Shown piece after piece: positions 1 to 8,345 of a stretch of 64,000 nt of DNA. The stretch comes from Flavobacterium frigidimaris (lineage in GTDB: Bacteria > Bacteroidota > Bacteroidia > Flavobacteriales > Flavobacteriaceae), in the NCBI GenBank assembly GCA_900129595.1, contig FQWG01000014.1, positions 97,496 to 161,495 on the forward strand. The letters run 5' to 3'. Below the pieces are notes generated by a model, which was given only the letters and a program-made list of their open reading frames with translations, did no database searches and had not been told where the DNA came from. Position numbers and translations under genes: made by a program. Each line of letters opens with the position of its first letter. Positions within the stretch are counted from its first letter, which is position 1.

Positions 1-5
1 ATAAT

Positions 6-40
6 TTCTATAAATATATCGTCTCGCTGGGACTTTGTAA
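6..40. repeat. Dispersed repeat copy at window edge
   Basis: TTTCTATAAATAT followed by a small hairpin of the form GTCTCGCTGGGAC. Nearly the same string occurs at 48458-48487 (TTTCTATAAATAT then GTCCCACTGGGAC). No coding frame is visible in bases 1-59. It looks like one copy of a short dispersed intergenic repeat. Confidence 0.55.
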
Positions 41-59
41 CATTAAAAAATAATCGAAC

Positions 60-902
60 TTAGATTCCCGCAAGACTCAATGATTTTCTAAATTCAGATG
101 GAGAAATTCCGGTACTTCGCATGATGAATTTATTAAAATGGCTACTGTCAGTAAAACCTAAATCATTACTAATTTCAGAAAAAGTTAAATTGCTTTTGCT
201 CAATTTTTCCCTTACCACTTTCATTTTTGTCTGTTCAATATAATCTCTTAAAGTAATATTGAGATGGGTTTTAAAATACTCCCCAATATAATGAATCGAC
301 ACATTAAAATGATTTGCCATTTCTTTTTTCTTCAGCAAATGCGGATTGGCAATATTTGACCTAATGTAACTCAAAATGGTATCAATTTTTAAGACCACAG
401 TAGTTTGAAAATCTAAATTACTTTCGTTTATAATGGCATTTCGGCGAACTATTTGAATCAGCGACATCATCAAACTTTTTATAATAATTTCGTTTTGCCC
501 TTTTGGTCTGGCAACTTCATTCAGGATTTTCAGAATAACCATTTCACAAAAGGATTTATCCTCTTCAAATAAAATCAAATTTCCTTTGGTTTGATTGTGG
601 TAATAAAACAACTTTTCGATTTCTTCGATTTCTTTTTTATTCGAAAAGAAGTTGGGTAAAAAACGTAAACAATGAAACTTTGTAGGCGTTACTGTTTTAA
701 AAGAATGATAATCCTTTGGCGTAAGCAAATAAATATCGTGCTGTTTGTAATTATGAGGAATCGAATTTAAAATATGATTCCCCGTTCCGTATTCTATATA
801 CAATAGTTCAAAAAAATTGTGTCGGTGTACTTCTTTCTTCCAGGTGAGTTCTTCAACGGAATAAATTTCAAAATCTTTGTATATAAAAAAGGTGTCTTTC
901 AT
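60..902 (-). CDS. AraC family transcriptional regulator
   Basis: A 280-residue cytoplasmic DNA-binding regulator. The N-terminal half (about 15-130) looks like a cupin-type sensing domain with HRHNFFELLYIE near its start. The C-terminal 100 residues hold the two helix-turn-helix units of the AraC family: KKEMANHFNVSIHYIGEYFK, and SEISNDLGFTDSSHFNKFI with the family hallmark before the final SPSEFRKS. It is divergent from the ketopantoate-reductase-like gene at 1003, about 100 bp away, so that gene is a natural candidate target. The ligand cannot be read from sequence. The ATG at 902 lies just downstream of a TATATTTG promoter box on this strand (925-918). Confidence 0.9.
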   Translation of the reverse strand: MKDTFFIYKDFEIYSVEELTWKKEVHRHNFFELLYIEYGTGNHILNSIPHNYKQHDIYLLTPKDYHSFKTVTPTKFHCLRFLPNFFSNKKEIEEIEKLFYYHNQTKGNLILFEEDKSFCEMVILKILNEVARPKGQNEIIIKSLMMSLIQIVRRNAIINESNLDFQTTVVLKIDTILSYIRSNIANPHLLKKKEMANHFNVSIHYIGEYFKTHLNITLRDYIEQTKMKVVREKLSKSNLTFSEISNDLGFTDSSHFNKFIMRSTGISPSEFRKSLSLAGI

Positions 903-917
903 AATCCTTAAATTTTA

Positions 918-925
918 CAAATATA
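918..925 (-). promoter_or_regulatory. -7 promoter box for the araC gene
   Basis: TATATTTG on the minus strand matches the Bacteroidota TAnnTTTG element and lies 15 bases before the ATG at 902. A TTG lies upstream at 944-942. On the plus strand TACTTTG at 965-971 could be a weak equivalent for the divergent gene at 1003. Confidence 0.55.
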
Positions 926-1002
926 ACCGATATTTTTACATCAATTAATGATTTCGATTCTCTTTACTTTGTATTAGGAATTAAAACACAAAATACTACA
1001 AT

Positions 1003-1935
1003 ATGAACCCAGATAAAGTAAAAATAGGAATTCTTGGAATTGGTGGAATCGGCGGATTTCTTGGAGCTCCCCTGGCTAAAAGATACAAAGACAGCACCAC
1101 CAAAATTATATTCATTTGCAGAGGCGAAACTAAAAAAGCGATTCAAAACAACGGTTTAATATTCGAATCCAAAGGCATAAAAGAAACCATATATCCTCAT
1201 TTAGTATCGGATTATCCAACAGAAATTGGAGTTTTGGATGTATTGATACTAACTTCTAAATCCTATTCAATAAAAGATGTCTTATCTACTTATAAAGATT
1301 GCATCAACTCTGAAACGATTATCATCACGTTGCAGAATGTGGTAAATGCCAAAGAGATCATCAGAGAAACTTTACCAGAAGCTGATCAGATTATGGAAGG
1401 CTGTATTTATGTGGCTTCAAACGTAAAGCAGCCAGGGCACATTCAGCATGTTGGCGGACCGGGAAAAATTTTCGTTGGCGGTAAAGAGAATCATTCCTTA
1501 ATTGATTTATTAGCAGACAGTGGTTTAGATATTACATATGTACCAAACATCAACGAAATTTTATGGAAGAAGTATTTGTTCGTTGCGCCCGTTGCAGGAA
1601 TTACTTCTGCCTATAAAGTTACTTTTGGTCAACTTTTGGAAGAAGAAAATCTAATGCATATTCTCGAAAATATGATGATCGAGATTCAGTCGCTTGCGAA
1701 AAAAAACAATATCAGTCTTACCAAAGAAGATATTGAGACTTCCAAAGATTTATTGACTAAATTTCCGTTTGAATCCAGATCATCCTTGCAATTGGATTTC
1801 GAAAACCATAATCAAACTGAGAAACAATTTCTGGTTGATTATGTTATTGAAAATGCTAAAAAATACGGAATTGAAACTCCGTTTTATAATGGTGTGAATG
1901 AAAAAATAAAAACTTCATATAATTTTTCATTTTAA
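1003..1935 (+). CDS. Ketopantoate reductase family (ApbA/PanE-like) oxidoreductase
   Basis: A 310-residue cytoplasmic protein. It starts with a Rossmann dinucleotide-binding motif, GILGIGGIGGFLGAPLAKRY (about residues 8-28). The ApbA-type C-terminal helical domain contains LWKKYLFVAPVAGITSAYK, which carries the lysine expected for the family. The family reduces 2-dehydropantoate to pantoate with NADPH in CoA synthesis, but many Bacteroidota paralogues of this type have no proven substrate, so I do not assign panE. Length is normal. It is transcribed away from the AraC regulator at 60-902, which may control it. A large inverted repeat follows the stop codon. Confidence 0.8.
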   Translation: MNPDKVKIGILGIGGIGGFLGAPLAKRYKDSTTKIIFICRGETKKAIQNNGLIFESKGIKETIYPHLVSDYPTEIGVLDVLILTSKSYSIKDVLSTYKDCINSETIIITLQNVVNAKEIIRETLPEADQIMEGCIYVASNVKQPGHIQHVGGPGKIFVGGKENHSLIDLLADSGLDITYVPNINEILWKKYLFVAPVAGITSAYKVTFGQLLEEENLMHILENMMIEIQSLAKKNNISLTKEDIETSKDLLTKFPFESRSSLQLDFENHNQTEKQFLVDYVIENAKKYGIETPFYNGVNEKIKTSYNFSF

Positions 1936-1938
1936 ACT

Positions 1939-2065
1939 GGATTAAAATCCAACCCTACAATATCAATCATTCCTGCGGAATTTTAAAATCTATGTGGATA
2001 ATCTCTAAAATGATTTAAAAAAGAGCTGTCTGTTCGACCTATATTGTAGGGCCGGATTTTAATGC
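1939..2065. repeat. 127-bp inverted-repeat element
   Basis: Terminal arms 1939-1963 and 2041-2065 are inverted copies, about 22 of 25 bases matching (GGATTAAAATCC... against ...GGATTTTAATGC). The interior of about 77 bp has no convincing coding frame. It starts 3 bases after the preceding stop codon and may serve as a transcription terminator or be a small MITE-like element. No clear target-site duplication is seen. Confidence 0.55.
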
Positions 2066-2164
2066 GGTTAAAAAATATTATTTTATCATTAAATCCCGAA
2101 AATACATTTGATAAAACTAGAGAGAGATAAATTATTCTAATTAACATGAAAAAGAGTTTTATCT

Positions 2165-2172
2165 TAACTTTG
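2165..2172 (+). promoter_or_regulatory. -7 promoter box of the TA module
   Basis: TAACTTTG matches TAnnTTTG and lies 26 bases before the ATG at 2199. No good TTTG -33 box is visible at the usual distance. Confidence 0.45.
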
Positions 2173-2198
2173 TTGATCAACTTTAGTAAATTAAAATC

Positions 2199-2420
2199 AT
2201 GCAAGCAATTAACATCACAGCATATATCGAAGATCCTTCTCAAATAGAAGCTGTAAAAACTTTTATGAAAGCGCTAAAGATAAAATTCGAAATAGCAAAT
2301 GTAAGATCGTATGAATTATCTACTGAACAACAAGAAATTTTAGATAGTCAGATTAATTTAAACAAAAGTGTATATACAGGTGCTGAATCACTTTATAGTA
2401 ATTTAAAAAAAGAAGTATGA
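2199..2420 (+). CDS. Small antitoxin-like protein (DUF2683-type)
   Basis: A 73-residue protein beginning MQAINITAYIEDPSQIEAVK and continuing with FMKALKIKFEIA. This beginning is typical, as I recall it, of small flavobacterial antitoxins of the DUF2683 kind encoded directly upstream of ParE-like toxins. The next frame starts at an ATG overlapping its stop (ATGA at 2417-2420) and encodes a ParE-like protein, now frameshifted. By family it would neutralise the toxin and probably bind its own promoter. The antitoxin frame itself looks intact. Confidence 0.7.
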   Translation: MQAINITAYIEDPSQIEAVKTFMKALKIKFEIANVRSYELSTEQQEILDSQINLNKSVYTGAESLYSNLKKEV

Positions 2421-2682
2421 ATTATAGGTAATCGTTTCTCCAATTGCACTAAAAAATATTGAAGAAGCAGTTGAATATTACATTTTAAAAGCAACTAAAA
2501 AAGTAGCTTTAGAATTCCTTAATGATTATAAGAGTACATATAAGGCTTTAATCGTAAATCCATTCTATCAATTTCATGATAATAATTATCCCTTTTTCAT
2601 TGTTGACGAATTATCAAAAACTGTTTTTCTAAATGCAATTTTTCACAATTTTCAACATCCTGAAAAATATCCCACAAAATAA
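2417..2682 (+). pseudogene. Frameshifted ParE/RelE-like toxin
   Basis: The overlapping ATG at 2417 gives only Met-Asn-Tyr-Arg before TAA. From 2428 a second frame runs open to TAA at 2680-2682 and reads VIVSPIALKNIEEAVEYY, then FLNDYKSTYKALIVNPF and VFLNAIFHNFQHPEKY. That is a complete ParE/RelE-like toxin body of about 85 residues. Adding one A to the TATAGG at 2423-2428 (TATAAGG) would restore one continuous toxin of about 88 residues. A TAG at 2425-2427 blocks any upstream entry into the second frame. So this is a one-base deletion, either a real inactivation beside an intact antitoxin or a sequencing error. Confidence 0.75.
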
Positions 2683-2700
2683 AAAAATACCATTTCTCAA

Positions 2701-2791
2701 CTAGCCCTGATCGAAACGCATCCTTTTATGGTGGTCCCGATAGCTATCGGGACATAAAAGATATAGTGCAGAGCAGGACAAATGGTCTTTA
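2701..2791 (+). repeat. Conserved intergenic element, copy A
   Basis: Contains CTAGCCCTGATCGAAACG, ATCCTTTTATG, the palindrome CCCGATAGCTATCGGG (2736-2751), then CATAAAAGATATAG and AGCAGGACAAATG. The same order of blocks recurs at 28568-28688 and 60914-60998. CCTTTTATG can pair with CATAAAAG around a variable loop, so the unit looks like a structured RNA or repeat. It may belong to the structured-RNA candidates described from flavobacteria, which I cannot confirm. Confidence 0.55.
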
Positions 2792-2935
2792 AAACACAAA
2801 AATTATCTGCTCCTTAAAAAAATTATTTACGGAAAATCCCTTATAGCAAAAGGCTTTCAAAGGCTTTTGACATTTGTCTATACAACAATAAGAAAATATT
2901 ATGACAAAATTATTTCATTATTAGAAAAACCGCCA

Positions 2936-2956
2936 TACATTTGCCTAACGGTGTTA
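2936..2956 (+). promoter_or_regulatory. tetR promoter with operator
   Basis: TACATTTG at 2936-2943 fits the TAnnTTTG box. Immediately after it lies the palindrome TAAC-GGT-GTTA (2946-2956), on the expected transcription start and 22 bases before the ATG at 2979. The same palindrome recurs four times before the efflux operon, so TetR autoregulation is likely. Confidence 0.65.
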
Positions 2957-2978
2957 AACAATTTAATACTTAAATAAA

Positions 2979-3572
2979 ATGGCTAGTAAAGATCGTATTT
3001 TAAGACAAAAAGAAGAGACAAGAAGTAACATTCTTGAGGCTGCTTATGCTATCGTCAAAGAAGACGGATGGCAAGGTCTGAGCATGCGAAAAATTGCTGA
3101 CAAGATTGAATATACTGCTCCTATCATTTATGAATATTTCTCGAATAAAGAAGCGATCCTTAATGAACTCACAGGAAAAGGTTTTATCAAGTTAGCAAAA
3201 GAACTTCAGGAAGCCCGCGATAAATTTGAAAAACCCGAAGAACAATTAGAAGCCATGTGGATGGCGTATTGGGATTTCGCTTTTACAGATACCGAAATGT
3301 ATCAGGTAATGTTTGGTGTGCAAATGAACTGCTGTTCTGACCGATGTTCTGCTGCTGAAGCACCTTATAAATTGTTTACTGCAGTAATTGGTGAAATAAT
3401 GAAAAACAGCAATCCAACTGATGAAGTTATCAAACAAAAGTATTTTACTTTCTTCTCTGTAATACACGGTTTGATCGCGATTAATATCATCAACAAAAGT
3501 GAAATAATGGAAACTATCAACAATCAGATCCTAAAAGATGCGATTGGAGGCATTATAAAATCAATTCAATAA
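2979..3572 (+). CDS. TetR family repressor of the RND pump
   Basis: A 197-residue TetR-type regulator. The N-terminal helix-turn-helix (about residues 12-58) reads SNILEAAYAIVKEDGWQGLS, then MRKIADKIEYTAPIIYEYF and SNKEAILNEL. The C-terminal part is a ligand-binding helical bundle resembling the TetR_C_33/WHG type. It lies directly upstream of, and in the same direction as, the RND efflux genes. TAAC-N3-GTTA palindromes at its own promoter and in the following intergenic region suggest it represses both itself and the pump until an effector, probably a pump substrate, binds. Length is normal. Confidence 0.88.
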   Translation: MASKDRILRQKEETRSNILEAAYAIVKEDGWQGLSMRKIADKIEYTAPIIYEYFSNKEAILNELTGKGFIKLAKELQEARDKFEKPEEQLEAMWMAYWDFAFTDTEMYQVMFGVQMNCCSDRCSAAEAPYKLFTAVIGEIMKNSNPTDEVIKQKYFTFFSVIHGLIAINIINKSEIMETINNQILKDAIGGIIKSIQ

Positions 3573-3591
3573 AAAAAATTTCATTTTAACT

Positions 3592-3794
3592 TAACAGTGA
3601 TAAATGATTTAATAGAGTAATTTAGCAACTATTTTTTTACTACTTTACTTAACAGTGTTAGAAAATTTAATTAACGTAATATAGCATTTTTTTCTATTTT
3701 ACTTAACAGTGATAAATAATTTAATACCAATTACTGCATAGAATTGGAAAGCATCATTGTATGGTTTTTTACACAATTATACTTAACAACGTTA
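3592..3794 (+). promoter_or_regulatory. Array of four TetR-operator-like repeats
   Basis: Four copies of TAACAGTGATA/TAACAGTGTTA/TAACAACGTTA start at 3592, 3650, 3704 and 3784. Each is preceded by CT or ACTT and followed by an ATTTAAT-type tail, so the repeated unit is longer than the palindrome itself. A fifth copy overlaps the tetR promoter at 2946. The sites are spaced 58, 54 and 80 bp apart. Degenerate TAnnTTTA strings precede some of them, suggesting tandem duplication of a promoter-operator unit ahead of the efflux operon. Confidence 0.7.
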
Positions 3795-3890
3795 GATAAT
3801 TTAATATAATTAAATATGAATGCCGAGAATATCCGAATACCACAAAATTTAAACAATAAGAATGTCCAACAAATTAAAACCAATACGAAA

Positions 3891-5039
3891 ATGAAAAATG
3901 TAATTATAACCAGTTTTATTCTGGCGCTAGTGCTAAGCAGTTGTGCAGATAAGTCGCAGGCTCCGGCAGCTCCGGCTCCCCCATTGTTACCCGTTTTAGC
4001 TGTAACAAGCGAGAATACAACTACAGATGCTGAATATCCTGCTTCGATACAAGGAACAGTTGATGTTGAAATACGCCCACAAGTTAGCGGAAACCTTGAA
4101 AGAGTTTATGTAGACGAAGGTGCATATGTAACAAAAGGCCAAACTTTATTCAAAATAAACGAACGTCCTTTCCGTGAGCAATTAAACAATGCATTGGCAA
4201 GTCTTCATGCGTATGAAGCTGCTTTAATCAACGCTCAGTTAGAAGTGGATAAATTAACGCCTTTGGTACAAAACAAAGTAGTTTCTGATTATCAATTGAA
4301 AACAGCTAAGGCTTCTCAAAAAATTGCTGCTGCCAACATCGAACAGGCAAAAGCAATGGTAGGATCTGCCAAAATTAATTTAGGGTATACTACTGTTACA
4401 GCTCCAGTGAGCGGTTACATTGGTAGATTGCCTAAAAAACAAGGAAGTTTAGTTTCAGCAACCGATGTTGAACCTTTAACCAACTTATCAGATGTTCATG
4501 AAGTTTATGCTTATTTCTCTTTAGGTGAAACTGATTTTATCAACTTTAAAGCGCAATATGCAGGAAACAGCCTTGGTGATAAATTAAAAAAATTACCTCC
4601 TGTAACTTTGGTTTTAGCAGATAACAACGCTTATCCTCAAACCGGAAAAATCGATATGGTAGACGGTCAGTTTGATAAAACTACCGGAGCGATTACTCTA
4701 AGAGCAACTTTCCCAAATGCCGGTGGAACTTTACGTTCAGGAAATACAGGAAAAATTCGTTTAGGTCTTCAACATGACGATGCTGTTCTGGTTCCACAAT
4801 CAGCTACTGTAGAAATGCAGGATAAAGTTTTTGTTTTCACGGTTAACAAAGAAAACAAGGTTGCAAAAATGCCTATTACGGTTTCTGGTAAAAGCGGAAC
4901 AAACTACTTAATTAAAGACGGTGTAAAATCCGGTGACTTAATTGTATTGAGCGGTATCGATAAACTTCAGGAAGGACAAGTAATTCAGCCTGAGAAATCA
5001 ACTCCTTCAAAAGTTGCCCAAATAATTAATAAAAAATAA
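3891..5039 (+). CDS. RND efflux periplasmic adaptor lipoprotein
   Basis: Membrane fusion protein of a tripartite RND pump, linking the inner-membrane transporter to the outer-membrane channel. I choose the ATG at 3891, not the one at 3816, because it gives a proper lipoprotein signal, MKNVIITSFILALVLSSC, with a lipobox Cys at residue 18. Next come a biotinyl-lipoyl half motif (VEIRPQVSGNLERVYVDEGA), a helical hairpin of about 75 residues, the second lipoyl half (TVTAPVSGYIGRLPKKQGS), and a beta-barrel plus membrane-proximal domain. Length of 382 residues is typical for the HlyD/AcrA family. The pump gene begins 11 bases downstream. Confidence 0.93.
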   Translation: MKNVIITSFILALVLSSCADKSQAPAAPAPPLLPVLAVTSENTTTDAEYPASIQGTVDVEIRPQVSGNLERVYVDEGAYVTKGQTLFKINERPFREQLNNALASLHAYEAALINAQLEVDKLTPLVQNKVVSDYQLKTAKASQKIAAANIEQAKAMVGSAKINLGYTTVTAPVSGYIGRLPKKQGSLVSATDVEPLTNLSDVHEVYAYFSLGETDFINFKAQYAGNSLGDKLKKLPPVTLVLADNNAYPQTGKIDMVDGQFDKTTGAITLRATFPNAGGTLRSGNTGKIRLGLQHDDAVLVPQSATVEMQDKVFVFTVNKENKVAKMPITVSGKSGTNYLIKDGVKSGDLIVLSGIDKLQEGQVIQPEKSTPSKVAQIINKK

Positions 5040-5050
5040 TTTTTACGAAA

Positions 5051-8000
5051 ATGTTCAAAATATTTATACAAAGACCTGTACTGGCAACCGTTATTTCCAT
5101 TTTATTGGTGATATTAGGTATACTTGGTCTTACGAAGTTGCCCTTACAACAGTTTCCAGATATTGCGCCGCCATCGGTTTTGGTAACGGCGGTTTATCCG
5201 GGAGCGAATGCAGAAACGGTTTTACGTTCTGTTGCCCCCTCTCTGGAAGAGTCTATAAACGGTGTTGAAAACATGACTTACATGAGTTCTACTGCCAGTA
5301 ATGACGGATCTCTTGCTATTACGGTTTTCTTTAAATTAGGAACAAATGCAGATCAGGCTGCAGTAAACGTGCAAAACAGGGTTGCTCAGGCAACAAGTCA
5401 ATTGCCGGCAGAGGTGGTACAACAAGGTGTAACTACTGCAAAACAACAAAACAGTTTTATCATGGCCATTGGTATGTTTACCGAAGATGAGTCAAAATAC
5501 GATCAAACGTTTGTTGCCAATTATGCTCAGATTAACATTATTCCGGAGATCAAACGTATTCCAGGAGTTGGTTCTGCCAGTATTTTTGGAGGTGTAAAAG
5601 ATTACTCGATGCGTGTTTGGCTGAATCCAACACAAATGTCGACTTACAAAGTGACGCCAAACGAAATCATGGGCGCAATCCAGGATAAAAGTTTGGAAGC
5701 TGCTCCGGGTAAATTTGGAGAAAGAAGTAAAGAAGTTTTCGAATATGTAATTAAATACAAAGGAAAACTAACCAAACCCGAAGAATATGAAAATATTGCA
5801 ATTCGTTCTAATGCTGATGGTTCAATACTTCGTCTTAAAGATGTAGCCAGAGTTGAACTTGGTGCTTATTCTTATAACAGTTTAACGCGTTTGAATGGTA
5901 AAAAAGGAGTTGTAATTGGTATTATCCAGTTAGCAGGTTCTAACTCTAATGATATTCAGGTGGCCATCAACAAATTGATGGAAAAAGCCTCAAAAGATTT
6001 CCCTAAAGGAATCAAACATAACATTTTCTACAGTACAAAAGTTGCCTTAGATCAGTCTATTGAGCAAGTTCAGCATACTTTACTTGAAGCGTTTATATTG
6101 GTATTCATAGTAGTTTTTATATTCCTTCAGGATTTTAGATCAACATTAATCCCGGCTATTGCTGTACCTGTAGCAATTTTAGGAACGTTCTTCTTCATGC
6201 AGTTATTCGGATTCTCGATCAACCTTCTGACGCTTTTCGCTTTAATTCTGGCGATTGGTATTGTGGTAGATGATGCGATTGTGGTCGTCGAGGCCGTGCA
6301 TGCGAAAATGGAGCACAAACATCTGTCTCCAAAAGTCGCTACTCATGAAGCAATGCACGAAATAACGGGTGCTATTATCTCGATTACGCTGGTAATGGCT
6401 GCTGTATTCCTGCCGGTTGGTTTTATGGAAGGCTCAACAGGAGTTTTCTATCGTCAGTTTGCCTTTACAATGGCCATTGCAATTGTAATTTCAGCGGTAA
6501 ACGCTTTAACTTTAAGTCCTGCACTTGCAGCTTTGTTCTTAAAAGATAATCATGCAGCGCATGAAGGAGATGCTCCTTATGTTAAAAAAGGATTTAAAGA
6601 AAAGTTCTTTAACGGATTCAACAAAAGTTTTGATTCCCTTACCAACCGTTATGTTGGAGGTTTAAAATTCTTAATCCGTAGAAAATGGCTGAGTTTAGGA
6701 GGTTTGGCTTTAATTACTGTCGCTACTGTAGTAATGGTAAAAACTACTCCTGCAGGATTTATTCCAACTGAAGATCAAGGATTTATTGCCATTGCAGTAA
6801 ATACGCCATCAGGAACATCTCTTGACGGAACTCAAAAAGTAATGACTGAAGCTGAAAACATTCTTAGCAAATTAGATGCATCAAGAGACGTTACCGCTAT
6901 TTCAGGTTTCAACTTATTGACCAACTCAACAAGCCCGTCTTCAGCCGTTGTTTTCGTATTGCTTAAACCAAACGAAGATCGTGGAGATATCAAGAATATT
7001 GATGAGATTATGAATCAGGTTCGTGGTAAATTAGGTTCTATTTCAGGCGGTAGTTTCTTTGTGTTTAGTTTCCCAACTGTTCCCGGATTTAGTAACGTAG
7101 AAGCTTTAGACTTAGTACTTCAGGATAAAACCGGAGGAAAACTGGATAAGTTTAGTGGAATTTCTCAAAACTTCATCGGAGAATTGATGAAACGTCCTGA
7201 GATTGCCGTAGCCTTTACTTCTTTCAAAGCTGATTATCCTCAATTGCAATTGGATATTAACGATGAAAAAGCAGATCAGTTAGGCGTAAAAGTAAAAGAC
7301 ATTCTGCAAACCATGCAAACGTATTTTGGTAGCGCACAAGCTTCTGACTTTAACCGATTTGGTAAATATTACAGAGTAGTGGTTCAGGCTGATATCGATG
7401 ACAGAGCAGATCCGTCCTCTATTGATAGAGTGTTCGTGAAAAACAAAACTGGCGATATGGTGCCCATAAATACCTTAGTAAAATTAACTCGTATTTATGG
7501 TTCAGAAACAGCTTCGAGATACAACTTGTTTAATTCGATTTCGATCAATGCCATTCCAAAACCAGGATTTAGTTCCGGAGACGCCATTAAAGCAATTCAG
7601 GAAGTTGCAGCACAACAATTGCCTGCAGGTTACGGTTTTGAATTTTCAGGACAAACCCGTGAAGAGATTTCGTCCGGAGGTCAGTCAGCAACGATTTTCT
7701 TACTGTGCTTGATATTCATCTATTTCTTACTTGCTGCACAGTATGAAAGTTACATCTTGCCATTGGCTGTAATCTTATCTATCCCTGCAGGTATATTTGG
7801 AGTATTCGTAGCTATTGGATTAACAGGAATCGAAAACAACATTTATGTACAAGTTGCACTGGTAATGCTTATTGGACTTCTCGCCAAGAATGCGATTCTG
7901 ATTATCGAATTCGCCGTCCAGAAACGAAAATCAGGCCAGGCATTAGTCAGAGCGGCAATCGATGCAGCCAAACTGCGTTTGCGACCAATTATCATGACCT

Positions 8001-8218
8001 CACTGGCCTTTATTGTGGGATTAATCCCGATGATGAGCGCCACAGGACCATCAGCACAAGGTAACCACTCGATTAGTATTGGAGCTGCAGGAGGTATGAT
8101 TTCAGGAGTAATACTTGGATTATTTATTATCCCTGTTTTATTTATCATCTTCCAGCATTTACAAGAAAAGGTTTCTGGAAAACCAGTAGCCGTAATTCAT
8201 AACGAAGAAAAACAATAA
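5051..8218 (+). CDS. RND multidrug efflux transporter (HAE1/AcrB-like)
   Basis: A 1055-residue inner-membrane proton-driven exporter, full length for the HAE1 family. The N-terminus MFKIFIQRPVLATVISILLV is characteristic. Twelve hydrophobic segments are arranged as one, then a porter domain, then a group of segments, repeated in both halves. The proton-relay motif GIVVDDAIVVVEAV (TM4, about residues 400-415) has the two adjacent aspartates. GYGFEFSGQTREE and the late block LAKNAILIIEFA are typical of AcrB homologues. It sits between the adaptor and a small peptide plus outer-membrane factor in one operon probably controlled by the upstream TetR. Substrates are unknown. Confidence 0.96.
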   Translation: MFKIFIQRPVLATVISILLVILGILGLTKLPLQQFPDIAPPSVLVTAVYPGANAETVLRSVAPSLEESINGVENMTYMSSTASNDGSLAITVFFKLGTNADQAAVNVQNRVAQATSQLPAEVVQQGVTTAKQQNSFIMAIGMFTEDESKYDQTFVANYAQINIIPEIKRIPGVGSASIFGGVKDYSMRVWLNPTQMSTYKVTPNEIMGAIQDKSLEAAPGKFGERSKEVFEYVIKYKGKLTKPEEYENIAIRSNADGSILRLKDVARVELGAYSYNSLTRLNGKKGVVIGIIQLAGSNSNDIQVAINKLMEKASKDFPKGIKHNIFYSTKVALDQSIEQVQHTLLEAFILVFIVVFIFLQDFRSTLIPAIAVPVAILGTFFFMQLFGFSINLLTLFALILAIGIVVDDAIVVVEAVHAKMEHKHLSPKVATHEAMHEITGAIISITLVMAAVFLPVGFMEGSTGVFYRQFAFTMAIAIVISAVNALTLSPALAALFLKDNHAAHEGDAPYVKKGFKEKFFNGFNKSFDSLTNRYVGGLKFLIRRKWLSLGGLALITVATVVMVKTTPAGFIPTEDQGFIAIAVNTPSGTSLDGTQKVMTEAENILSKLDASRDVTAISGFNLLTNSTSPSSAVVFVLLKPNEDRGDIKNIDEIMNQVRGKLGSISGGSFFVFSFPTVPGFSNVEALDLVLQDKTGGKLDKFSGISQNFIGELMKRPEIAVAFTSFKADYPQLQLDINDEKADQLGVKVKDILQTMQTYFGSAQASDFNRFGKYYRVVVQADIDDRADPSSIDRVFVKNKTGDMVPINTLVKLTRIYGSETASRYNLFNSISINAIPKPGFSSGDAIKAIQEVAAQQLPAGYGFEFSGQTREEISSGGQSATIFLLCLIFIYFLLAAQYESYILPLAVILSIPAGIFGVFVAIGLTGIENNIYVQVALVMLIGLLAKNAILIIEFAVQKRKSGQALVRAAIDAAKLRLRPIIMTSLAFIVGLIPMMSATGPSAQGNHSISIGAAGGMISGVILGLFIIPVLFIIFQHLQEKVSGKPVAVIHNEEKQ

Positions 8219-8331
8219 TGGAAAACTATATAACGACATTCCTCATCGCCATCATCATTGGCGTGGGATACCTATCCTATAAAATCTCAAGAGATCTTGA
8301 TAACAGAAAAGATACTTGTACAGAAATTTAA
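8218..8331 (+). CDS. 37-residue single-pass membrane peptide in the RND operon
   Basis: A small ORF whose ATG overlaps the pump stop codon (TAATG at 8216-8220) and whose own TAA overlaps a following ATG (8331). It reads MENYITTFLIAIIIGVGYLS, then YKISRDLDNRKDTCTEI. That is one hydrophobic helix (about residues 6-20) with a charged tail. The tight overlaps imply translational coupling between pump and outer-membrane factor. Size and topology resemble accessory peptides such as AcrZ of AcrB, but I see no sequence similarity to it. Its 5' end resembles the start of the next gene (both encode a NYIT block then an isoleucine-rich stretch), so it could derive from a local duplication. Confidence 0.6.
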   Translation: MENYITTFLIAIIIGVGYLSYKISRDLDNRKDTCTEI

Positions 8332-8345
8332 TGACAACATATAAA

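Noticed and set aside
3816..3890. Upstream ATG of the RND adaptor
   Set aside because: It would place 25 charged residues before a clear lipoprotein signal peptide.
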